Part shown: one piece after another, positions 46,509 to 57,750 of the stretch | Layout of the letters: every line of letters starts with the position of its first letter | Numbering within the stretch: position 1 is the first letter of the stretch | Origin: Platynereis dumerilii | Taxonomy: Eukaryota; Annelida; Polychaeta; Phyllodocida; Nereididae | Reading direction: 5' to 3' | DNA: 64,000 nt | Assembly: GCA_026936325.1 (NCBI GenBank) | Contig: JAPTHN010000011.1 | Span: forward strand, 2,857,001-2,921,000 | Notes under the pieces: model-generated | Database searches by the model: none | What the model was told of the DNA's origin: nothing | Seen by the model: the letters and a program-made list of their open reading frames with translations, nothing else | Translations under genes and position numbers: made by a program

Positions 46509-49500
46509 TGGCAGAAAAAAATGCCAAAAAACTAGTAAAAGTGCTAGTCCTGACCACAACTTACATAAATGGTAGCTAAGTAAGTTTACAAACCAAATAT
46601 TTGTTAATACATCGATTTTTGGCTGAAAATAATGTGCAAAAGAGAAGGATAGAGCAAAGGCGTCAAGAACACCAATTCAGTAACTAATTTGGATTGATGA
46701 GCAATTGGCAGAAAAAAATGCCAAAAAACTAGTAAAAGTGCTAGTCCTGACCACAACTTGCATAAATGCTAGTGAAGTAAGTTAACCAACCGAATATTTG
46801 TTGATACATCGATTTATGGTTGAAAGTAATGTGCAAAAGAGAAGGATAGAGCAAAGGCGTCAAGGACATCAATTCAGTAACAAATTTAGATTGGCAAGCA
46901 ATTGTCAGCTAAAATGCCAAAAAAACTAGCAAAAGTGCTAGTCCTGAACACAACTTGCATAAATGCTAGTTAACCAACCACATATTTGTTTGTACAAAGA
47001 TTTTTGGTTGAAAGTAATGTGCAAAAGAGAAGGATAGAGCAAAAGTTTCAAGGACACAATTCAGTAACAAATTTAGATTGGCGAGAAATTGGCAGAAAAA
47101 ATGCCAAAAAACTAGTAAAAGTGCTAGTCCTGACCACAACTTGCATAAATGCTAGTTAACCAACCACATATTTGTTTGTACAAAGATTTTTGGTTGAATG
47201 TAATGTGCAAAAGAGAAGGATAGAGCAAAAGTTTCAAGGACACAATTCAGTAACAAATTTAGATTGGCGAGAAATTGGCAGAAAAAATTCCAAAAAACTA
47301 GTAAAAGTGCTAGTCCTGACCACAACTTGCATAAATGCTAGTTAACCAACCACATATTTGTTTGTACAAAGATTTTTGGTTGAAAGTAATGTGCAAAAGA
47401 GAAGGATAGAGCAAAGGCGTCAAGGACATCAATTCAGTAACAAATTTAGATTGGCAAGCAATTGTCAGCTAAAATGCCAAAAAAACTAGCAAAAGTGCTA
47501 GTCCTGAACACAACTTGCATAAATGCTAGTTAACCAACCACATATTTGTTTGTACAAAGATTTTTGGTTGAAAGTAATGTGCAAAAGAGAAGGATAGAGC
47601 AAAAGTTTCAAGGACACAATTCAGTAACAAATTTAGATTGGCGAGAAATTGGCAGAAAAAATGCCAAAAAACTAGTAAAAGTGCTAGTCCTGACCACAAC
47701 TTGCATAAATGCTAGTTAACCAACCACATATTTGTTTGTACAAAGATTTTTGGTTGAAAGTAATGTGCAAAAGAGAAGGATAGAGCAAAAGTTTCAAGGA
47801 CACAATTCAGTAACAAATTTAGATTGGCGAGAAATTGGCAGAAAAAATTCCAAAAAACTAGTAAAAGTGCTAGTCCTGACCACAACTTGCATAAATGGTA
47901 GTTAACCAACCGAATATTTGTTTGTACAAAGATTTTTGGTTGAAAGTAATGTGCAAAAGAGAAGGATAGAGCAAAAGTTTCAAGGACACAATTCAGTAAC
48001 AAATTTAGATTGGCGAGAAATTGGCAGAAAAAATGCCAAAAAACTAGTAAAAGTGCTAGTCCTGACCACAACTTGCATAAATGGTAGTTAACCAACCACA
48101 TATTTGTTTGTACAAAGATTTTTGGTTGAAAGTAAAGTGCAAAAGAGAAGGATAGAGCAAAAGTTTCAAGGACACAATTCAGTAACAAATTTAGATTGGC
48201 GAGAAATTGGCAGAAAAAATGCCAATAAACTAGTAAAAGTGCTTGTCCTGACCACAACTTGCATAAATGGTAGTTAACCAACCACATATTTGTTTGTACA
48301 AAGATTTTTGGTTGAAAGTAATGTGCAAAAGAGAAGGATAGAGCAAAGGCGTCAAGGACATCAATTCAGTAACAAATTTAGATTGGCGAGAAATTGGCAG
48401 AAAAAATGCCAAAAAACAAGTAAAAGTGCTAGTCCTGACCACAACTTGCATAAATGGTAGTTAACCAACCACATATTTGTTTGTACAAAGATTTTTGGTT
48501 GAAAGTAATGTGCAAAAGAGAAGGATAGAGCAAAAGTTTCAAGGACACAATTCAGTAACAAATTTAGATTGGCGAGAAATTGGCAGAAAAAATGCCAAAA
48601 AACTAGCAAAAATGCTACTTCTGACAATACCAAATATTTGTCGATACCAGTGTTGGAGGTCTCGAGGCCTCGGTGCCTTATTTTGATGGCCTCGGCCTTG
48701 GCTCGGTCTCGGATGCCAAATCCTTGGCCTTGCCTCGGTCTCGGGTGTCTTTGGTTGAGTGATGGTGGCCTCGGGACCGGCCTCGTCCTCGAGGCCGGCC
48801 TCGAGGCCATATTTTGATGGCCTCGGCCTCGCCTTGGCCTCGGAGGTTCATGCCTCGGTCTCGGTCTTGGCCTCGGATGTCCCGGCCTCGACTACATCAC
48901 TGGTCGATACATCGATTTTTGGTTGGAAATAATGTGCAAAAGAGAAGGATAGAGCAAAGGCGTCAAGCACATCAAATCAGTCACAAATTTAGATTGGGCA
49001 GCAATTGGCAGAAAAAAGGCCATAAAAAACTAGCAAAATTGCTAGTTCAGCTCGGAACTTTTTGAATGCTAGTTTGCCATAATTATATTTGTTTCTCAAA
49101 ACTTTTTTGACAAGAAGATAATGTGCAAAAGCAATGATAGCGCAAAAGCGTCAAGGACATCAATTCAGTAAGAAATTTAGATTGTTGAGCAATTGGCAGA
49201 AAAAATGCCAAAAAAACTAGTAAAAGTGCTATTTCTGACCATAACTTGCATAAATGCTAGTGAAGTAAGTTAACCAACCGAATATTTGTTGATACATCGA
49301 TTTTTGGTTGAAAGTAATGTGCAAAAGAGAAGGATAGAGCAAAAGTTTCAAGGACACAATTCAGTAACAAATTTAGATTGGCGAGAAATTGGCAGAAAAA
49401 ATGCCAAAAAACTAGTAAAAGTGCTAGTCCTGACCACAACTTGCATAAATGGTAGTTAACCAACCACATATTTGTTTGTACAAAGATTTTTGGTTGAAAG

Positions 49501-52500
49501 TAATGTGCAAAAGAGAAGGATAGAGCAAAAGTTTCAAGGACACAATTCAGTAACAAATTTAGATTGGCGAGAAATTGGCAGAAAAAATTCCAAAAAACTA
49601 GTAAAAGTGCTAGTCCTGACCACAACTTGCATAAATGCTAGTTAACCAACCACATATTTGTTTGTACAAAGATTTTTGGTTGAAAGTAATGTGCAAAAGA
49701 GAAGGATAGAGCAAAAGTTTCAAGGTCACAATTCAGTAACAAATTTAGATTGGCGAGAAATTGGCAGAAAAAATGCCAAAAAACTAGTAAAAGTGCTAGT
49801 CCTGACCACAACTTGCATAAATGCTAGTTAACCAACCACATATTTGTTTGTACAAAGATTTTTGGTTGAAAGTAATGTGCAAAAGAGAAGGATAGAGCAA
49901 AAGTTTCAAGGACACAATTCAGTAACAAATTTAGATTGGCGAGAAATTGGCAGAAAAAATGCCAAAAAACTAGTAAAAGTGCTAGTCCTGACCACAACTT
50001 GCATAAATGCTAGTTAACCAACCACATATTTGTTTGTACAAAGATTTTTGGTTGAAAGTAATGTGCAAAAGAGAAGGATAGAGCAAAAGTTTCAAGGACA
50101 CAATTCAGTAACAAATTTAGATTGGCGAGAAATTGGCAGAAAAAATGCCAAAAAACTAGTAAAAGTGCTAGTCCTGACCACAACTTGCATAAATGCTAGT
50201 TAACCAACCACATATTTGTTTGTACAAAGATTTTTGGTTGAAAGTAATGTGCAAAAGAGAAGGATAGAGCAAAAGTGTCAAGGACATCAGTTCAGTAAAA
50301 AATTTAGATTGGCGAGAGATTGGCAGAAAAAATGCCAAAAAAACTAGGAAAAGTGCTAGTTCTGACCATAGAACTTGCATAAATGCTAATTAACCAACCA
50401 AATATTTGTTTGTACAAAGATTTTTGGTTGAAAGTAATGTGCAAAAGAGAAGGATAGAGCAAAAGTTTCAAGGACACAATTCAGTAACAAATTTAGATTG
50501 GCGAGAAATTAGCAGAAAAAATGGCAAAAAACTAGTAAAAGTGCTACTTCTGACCATACCAAATATTTGTTGATACATCGATTTTTGGTTGAAAATAATG
50601 TGCAAAAGAGAAGGATAGAGCAAAGGCGTCAAGGACATGAATTCAGTCACACATTTAGATTGGTGAGCAATTGGCAGAAAAAAGGCCATAAAAAACTAGC
50701 AAAATTGCTAGTTCAGCTCGGAACTTTTTGAATGCTAGTTTGCCATAATTATATTTGTTTCTCAAAACTTTTTTGACAAGAAGATAATGTGCAAAAGCAA
50801 TGATAGCGCAAAAGCGTCAAGGACATCAATTCAGTAAGAAATTTAGATTGTTGAGCAATTGGCAGAAAAAATGCCAAAAAAACTAGTAAAAGTGCTATTT
50901 CTGACCATAACTTGCATAAATGCTAGTGAAGTAAGTTAACCAACCGAATATTTGTTTGTACATAGATTTTTGGTTGAAAATAATGTGCAAAAGTGGAGAC
51001 AGAGCAAAAGTTTCAAGGACATCAATTCAGTAACTAATTTGGATTGATGAGCAATTGGCAGAAAAAAATGCCAAAAAACTAGTAAAAGTGCTGGTCCTGA
51101 CCACAACTTGCATAAATGGTAGTTAACCAACCACATATTTGTTTGTACAAAGATTTTTGGTTGAAAGTAATGTGCAAAAGAGAAGGATAGAGCAAAATTT
51201 CAAGGACACAATTCAGTAACAAATTTAGATTGGCGAGAAATTTGCAGAAAAAATGCCAAAAAACTAGTAAAAGTGCTACTTCTGACTATACCAAATATTT
51301 GTTGATACATCGATTTTTGGTTGGAAATAATGTGCAAAAGAGAAGGATAGAGCAAAGGCGTCAAGCACATCAAATCAGTCACAAATTTAGATTGGTGAGC
51401 AATTAGCAGAAAAAGTTTGTAAAAGCAGAAAAATTGCTAGTTCTGCTCGGAACTTGTACGAATGGTATTTTGCCAAATATTGGTTTCTCAGAAGTTTTTT
51501 GAAGTGAAGATAATGTGCAAAAGCAATGATGACTCACAAAGTGTCAAGGAAACCAATTCAATTGCAATTGGCAGACCAAATGGCCATGAAACTAGAAAAA
51601 ATGCTAGTTCTGCTCATAACTTGCGTGAGTTCTAGTTTACCAAATGTTTGTTTATCAAAAGTTTTTTGGCAATGATGTGCAAAAGCAATGACGGAGCAAA
51701 AGAATCAAGGAAATCTATCCAGTCACAAATTTAGATTGGGCAGCAATTGGCAGAAAAAAATTCCAAAAAACTAGCAAAAAGGCTAGTTCTGCTCATAAAA
51801 TTTAGATTGGTGAGTAATTGGCAGACAAAAGGCCATAAAAACTAGCAAAATTGCTGGTTCTGCTTGGAACTATCTGAATGCCAGTTTGCCATGTATTTGT
51901 TTCTCGAGAGTTTTTTGAAGTGAAGATAATGTGCAAAAGCAATGATAGCGCAAAAGCATCAAGGACATCAATTCAGTCACAAATTTAGATTGGTGAGCAA
52001 TTGGCAGAAAAAAATGCCAAAAAACTAACACAATTGCTTATTCTGCTCGGAACTTGTATGAATGCTAGTTTGCCAGATATTTGTTTCTCAAAACTTTTTT
52101 GACGTAAAGATAATGTGCCAAAGCAATGATAGCGCAAAAGTGTCAAGGACATGAATTCAGTCACACATTTAGATTGGTGAGCGATTGACAGACAAAATGG
52201 TCATGAAAAATTTGCAAAATTGCTAGTTCTCACAACTTGCATAAATGCTAGTTTACCAAATATTTGTTTCTCAAAAGTTTCTTGTGAAAATAATGTGCAA
52301 AAGAGAAGGATAGAGCAAAACAGTTAAGGACACCAATTCAGTAAATTATTTAGATTGGGTAGCAGTTGGCAGAAAAAAGGGCATAAAGCTAGAAAAATTG
52401 CTAGTTCTCATTACTTGCATGAATTCTAGTTTACCTAATGTTTGTTTATTAAAAGTTTCCTGTGAAATTAATGTGCAAAAGAGAAGGATAGGGCAAAAGA

Positions 52501-55500
52501 ATCAAGGACATCAATTCAGTCACAAATTTAGATTGGTGAGCAATTGGCAGAAAAAAATGCCAAAAAACTAGTAAAAGTGCTAGTCCTGACCACAACTTGC
52601 ATAAATGGTAGTTAACCAACCACATATTTGTTTGTACAAAGATTTTTGGTTGAAAGTAATGTGCAAAAGAGAAGGATAGAGCAAAAGTTTCAAGGACACA
52701 ATTCAGTAACAAATTTAGATTGGCGAGAAATTGGCAGAAAAAATGCCAATAAACTAGTAAAAGTGCTAGTCCTGACCACAACTTGCATAAATGCTAGTTA
52801 ACCAACCACATATTTGTTTGTACAAAGATTTTTGGTTGAAAGTAATGTGCAAAAGAGAAGGATAGAGCAAAAGTTTCAAGGACACAATTCAGTAACAAAT
52901 TTAGATTGGCGAGAAATTGGCAGAAAAAATGCCAATAAACTAGTAAAAGTGCTAGTCCTGACCACAACTTGCATAAATGCTAGTTAACCAACCACATATT
53001 TGTTTGTACAAAGATTTTTGGTTGAAAGTAATGTGCAAAAGAGAAGGATAGAGCAAAAGTTTCAAGGACACAATTCAGTAACAAATTTAGATTGGCGAGA
53101 AATTGGCAGAAAAAATGCCAAAAAACTAGTAAAAGTGCTAGTCCTGACCACAACTTGCATAAATGCTAGTTAACCAACCACATATTTGTTTGTACAAAGA
53201 TTTTTGGTTGAAAGTAATGTGCAAAAGAGAAGGATAGAGCAAAAGTTTCAAGGACACAATTCAGTAACAAATTTAGATTGGCGAGAAATTGGCAGAAAAA
53301 ATGCCAAAAAACTAGTAAAAGTGCTAGTCCTGACCACAACTTGCATAAATGCTAGTTAACCAACCACATATTTGTTTGTACAAAGATTTTTGGTTGAAAG
53401 TAATGTGCAAAAGAGAAGGATAGAGCAAAAGTTTCAAGGACACAATTCAGTAACAAATTTAGATTGGCGAGAAATTGGCAGAAAAAATGCCAAAAAACTA
53501 GTAAAAGTGCTAGTCCTGACCACAACTTGCATAAATGCTAGTTAACCAACAACATATTTGTTTGTACAAAGATTTTTGGTTGAAAGTAATGTGCAAAAGA
53601 GAAGGATAGAGCAAAAGTTTCAAGGACACAATTCAGTAACAAATTTAGATTGGCGAGAAATTAGCAGAAAAAATGGCAAAAAACTAGTAAAAGTGCTACT
53701 TCTGACCATACCAAATATTTGTTGATACATCGATTTTTGGTTGAAAATAATGTGCAAAAGAGAAGGATAGAGCAAAGGCGTCAAGGACATCAATTCAGTC
53801 ACACATTTAGATTGGTGAGCAATTAGCAGAAAAAAGGCCATAAAAAACTAGCAAAATTGCTAGTTCAGCTCGGAACTTTTTGAATGCTAGTTTGCCAAAT
53901 ATTTGTTTCTCAAAACTTTTTTGACAAGAAGATAATGTGCAAAAGCAATGATAGCGCAAAAGCGTCAAGGACATCAATTCAGTAAGAAATTTAGATTGTT
54001 GAGCAATTGGCAGAAAAAATGCCAAAAAAACTAGTAAAAGTGCTATTTCTGACCATAACTTGCATAAATGCTAGTGAAGTAAGTTAACCAACCGAATATT
54101 TGTTTGTACATAGATTTTTGGTTGAAAATAATGTGCAAAAGTGGAGACAGAGCAAAAGTTTCAAGGACATCAATTCAGTAACTAATTTGGATTGATGAGC
54201 AATTGGCAGAAAAAAATGCCAAAAAACTAGTAAAAGTGCTGGTCCTGACCACAACTTGCATAAATGGTAGTTAACCAACCACATATTTGTTTGTACAAAG
54301 ATTTTTGGTTGAAAGTAATGTGCAAAAGAGAAGGATAGAGCAAAATTTCAAGGACACAATTCAGTAACAAATTTAGATTGGCGAGAAATTTGCAGAAAAA
54401 ATGCCAAAAAACTAGTAAAAGTGCTACTTCTGACTATACCAAATATTTGTTGATACATCGATTTTTGGTTGGAAATAATGTGCAAAAGAGAAGGATAGAG
54501 CAAAGGCGTCAAGGACATCAATTCAATCACAAATTTAGATTGTTGAGCAATTGGCAGAAAAAGTTTGTAAAAGCAGAAAAATTGCTAGTTCTGCTCGGAA
54601 CTTGTACGAATGGTATTTTGCCAAATATTGGTTTCTCAGAAGTTTTTTGAAGTGAAGATAATGTGCAAAAGCAATGATGACTAAAAAGTGTCAAGGAAAC
54701 CAATTCAATTGCAATTGGCAGACCAAATGGCCATGAAACTAGAAAAAATGCTAGTTCTGCTCATAACTTGCGTGAGTTCTAGTTTACCAAATGTTTGTTT
54801 ATCAAAAGTTTTTTGGCAATGATGTGCAAAAGCAATGACGGAGCAAAAGAATCAAGGAAATCTATCCAGTCACAAATTTAGATTGGGCAGCAATTGGCAG
54901 AAAAAAATTCCAAAAAACTAGCAAAAAGGCTAGTTCTGCTCATAAAATTTAGATTGGTGAGTAATTGGCAGACAAAAGGCCATAAAAACTAGCAAAATTG
55001 CTGGTTCTGCTTGGAACTATCTGAATGCCAGTTTGCCATGTATTTGTTTCTCGAGAGTTTTTTGAAGTGAAGATAATGTGCAAAAGCAATGATAGCGCAA
55101 AAGCATCAAGGACATCAATTCAGTCACAAATTTAGATTGGTGAGCAATTGGCAGAAAAAAATGCCAAAAAACTAACACAATTGCTTATTCTGCTCGGAAC
55201 TTGCGTGAATGCTAGTTTGCCAGATATTTGTTTCTCAAAACTTTTTTGACGTGAAGATAATGTGCCAAAGCAATGATAGCGCAAAAGTGTCAAGGACATG
55301 AATTCAGTCACACATTTAGATTGGTGAGCGATTGACAGACAAAATGGTCATGAAAAATTTGCAAAATTGCTAGTTCTCACAACTTGCATAAATGCTAGTT
55401 TACCAAATATTTGTTTCTCAAAAGTTTCTTGTGAAAATAATGTGCAAAAGAGAAGGATAGAGCAAAACAGTCAAGGACACCAATTCAGTAACTTATTTAG

Positions 55501-55845
55501 ATTGGGTAGCAATTGGCAGAAAAAAGGGCATAAAGCTAGAAAAATTGCTAGTTCTCATTACTTGCATGAATTCTAGTTTACCTAATGTTTGTTTATTAAA
55601 AGTTTCCTGTGAAATTAATGTGCAAAAGAGAAGGATAGGGCAAAAGAATCAAGGACATCAATTCAGTCACAAATTTAGATTGGTGAGCAATTGGCAGAAA
55701 AAAAGTTCTTAAAAGTAGAAAAATTGCTAGTTTTGTCCGGAACTTGTATAAATGCCAGTTTGCCAAATATTTGTTTCTCAAAAGTTTTTGGAGGTGGAGA
55801 AAATGTGCAAAAGCAATGAAAGCTCAAAAGTGTCAAGTTATTTTC
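46509..55845 (+). repeat. Satellite block, largely homogenised 186-bp monomers
   Basis: About fifty monomers in plus orientation. The most uniform runs are 46.96-48.6, 49.3-50.5 and 52.6-53.7 kb. A variant with ATTGTCAGCTAAAATG recurs at 46901 and 47461, a roughly three-monomer period. 50.4-52.5 kb is repeated at 53.6-55.7 kb with a constant offset of 3148 bp. A 255-bp MITE interrupts at 48648. Toward 51.4-55.8 kb divergent, left-type monomers return. Confidence 0.93.
48648..48902. mobile_element. 255-bp GC-rich hAT-like MITE, 8-bp TSD
   Basis: The ends CAGTGTTGGAG and, inverted, CAGTGATGTAG are flanked by an exact duplication GTCGATAC (48640-48647, 48903-48910) of satellite sequence that other monomers carry once as GTTGATAC. 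The interior consists of CCTCGGNCTCGG-type words, GC-rich against an AT-rich background. CAGTG ends with an 8-bp TSD fit hAT. The ORFs crossing it are accidental. Confidence 0.87.
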
Positions 55846-56660
55846 AAGTCAAGAAACTTTTGATATATATAACAGACATTTGGCAAACTAGCTTTCATGC
55901 AAGTTCCGAGCAGAACTAGCAATTTTGCTATTTTTTTATGGCTAGCTCACCAATCTAAATTTGTGACTGAATTGATGTCCTTGACATTTTTGCTCTACCT
56001 TCTCTTTTGCACATTATTTTCACGCCAAAAAAACTTTTGATATACGTATGGATGTATACAAATATTTGATGCTTTTGCACATTATTTTCACATCAAGAAA
56101 CTTTTGAGAAACAAATATTTGGTAACTGGTATTTATGCAAGAGAACTAGCAATTTTCCTAGTTTTATGGCCTTTTTTCGTCAATTGATAGCCAATCTAAA
56201 TTAGTTACTGAATTGATGTCCTTGACACTTTTGCTCTATTTGTGCGAATGGGTACTTGGTGTAAGGCAGTTGTGATGCTCCCCAGGGAGCTGAGAAAGAT
56301 TTAAGCTTGATCAGGACTGTCAAGGATGTAATTGTAAACGTCGGCTGAGCTCATAGGAGGATGGCAGATGTTAAACTTTTGATTTAAAAAAAAATTGGCA
56401 AACTAGTATTTAAACAAGTTTTGTTTAGAAATAGCAGTTTTGCTAGTTTTATGACCTTTTTGTCTGCTAATTGCTAACCGATCTAATTTGTTAAACTTGA
56501 ATGGGTGAAGGTCTTCTCAACACTTCTGCACATTATCATCACAGTATAAAACTTTTGATAAACAAATATTAGGTAAACAGGCATTTATGTACATAATGAG
56601 CAGAGCTAGCAGTTTTGATAGTTTGTGACATTTTGGTCTCCAAATTACTAACTGGCATTT
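55846..56660 (-). repeat. Satellite in inverted orientation, array edge
   Basis: The same monomers now read as reverse complement: GAACTAGCAATTTTGCTAG, then CTCACCAATCTAAATTTGTG, then GAATTGATGTCCTTGACA, then CTTCTCTTTTGCACATTATT. The switch lies close to 55840-55855, after TGTCAAGTTATTTTCAAG. About four highly diverged monomers follow, interrupted by a SINE tail, and then the array ends. Confidence 0.85.
56240..56385 (+). repeat. SINE tail fragment within the inverted satellite
   Basis: GCGAATGGGTACTTGGTGTA, then CTCCCCAGGGAGCTGAGAAAG and CTTGATCAGGA. The TAAATGGGTAC-type word matches the body of the SINE at 15966. The head is missing. Confidence 0.5.
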
Positions 56661-57750
56661 ATGCAAGTTTTGCCTTTACCAAGCAATTTTAATGACAATG
56701 GAAATGGACTACAGTATGGCACAACTAGTAGTTTGCTGACAAGCTCCAAGTCTCCCAAAAACTCAGCAGCTCGATTAATAGTGCGACTAAAATTACTTGT
56801 CACAGTCTCCGCAACAGCAGAAAATAGCTTTACCGGCTGCCAAATCCAACAAGAATTCAATTCAAATTTATGACAAATGACTTGGAAAGCAGTGAACATT
56901 CAATAACCAGGTTACATTCAAGAACTTATAAAAGTCAAACCCCAACAAGACTGTAATCTGAGAAGCAAAACCCAATTCATGCCACAAACAAAAATTTGAA
57001 GACAGAGCGTTCTCACATACATGTTGAACAGAAACGGTGGAACTAAAACAGCCTGCCTGAAAGATTGGGAATGGTAAAAGAGCTAGAAAGTTTCAAGAGC
57101 AAGAATCCACGGATTCAAAGCCTGGGTTTGCATTGGGCACAGGAACAAACTCCGACCATTCCCAAGAGTCTTAACCAATAGACCACTTAGTTCTTGAACT
57201 GTTCCTCTCTGTAAATCAAAAATTCTGACTCTCCCAGAACAAATGAAGTATTGATGTGTCAGTTAATTGTTTCTATTAAAATGTCAATTTTAATAAACAT
57301 GCACTCCATCATATCAACAATAACTCACAAAGGACAATAGTCAATTACAAGTGAAAGTTCCATATAAATTTCCTGCTGCATGCAGCCAAAAACACTTTTG
57401 ATGTTTTAAATAATTTTGAAACTATAATTGAACTACTTTTTAAAAATGCACAAATTCTATTAAAAATCCCCAACCACGTATCCTTTTCTGAAAATAAAAT
57501 GTTTTTCAAGGCAATTGGTTCCAAGATAATTATTTAACTCTTGGTAATATTCAATATAATACTGTAACACATTGTCCAGTGAATGAAATGACCAATCGTA
57601 AACCCAGGTCTATATGTCTGTATCACAGTCTATAGGCAATTACAGTTCAGTATAATCCTGATGTGAATGTCCCATGTCCTTCATCCGACCACAATACACT
57701 CATAAAAGCCTTTTACGCAATATTATAAAATCCTAAAACATCCCTCACTG
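56661..57750. other. Unique intergenic sequence between array and DNAJC4-like gene
   Basis: No satellite and no recognised coding exon. A minus-strand SINE-like head is visible at about 57090-57185. The remainder is AT-rich and likely contains the 3' UTR and terminator region of the DNAJC4-like gene. No unambiguous poly(A) signal could be assigned. Confidence 0.5.
57090..57185 (-). repeat. tRNA-derived SINE head, degenerate
   Basis: On the minus strand, TGGTCTATTGGTTAAGACTC matches a tRNA A-box region. About 50 bp later GGCTTTGAATCC approximates the B box GGTTCGAATCC. Too degenerate to be a tRNA gene. Confidence 0.5.

Noticed and set aside
51045-51080. Hammerhead-ribozyme-like core in monomers reading TTGATGAGCAATTGGCAGAAA
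   Set aside because: Resembles CUGAUGA-stem-GAAA, but the essential C is T, most monomers read TTGGTGA or TTGGCGA instead, and the stem would be 2 bp. Chance resemblance.
40000-54000. Many 60-190 codon ORFs on both strands of the satellite
   Set aside because: They recur with the monomer, begin and end at satellite landmarks, and exist because 186 bp is a multiple of 3. No start context, splice signal or protein family is recognisable.
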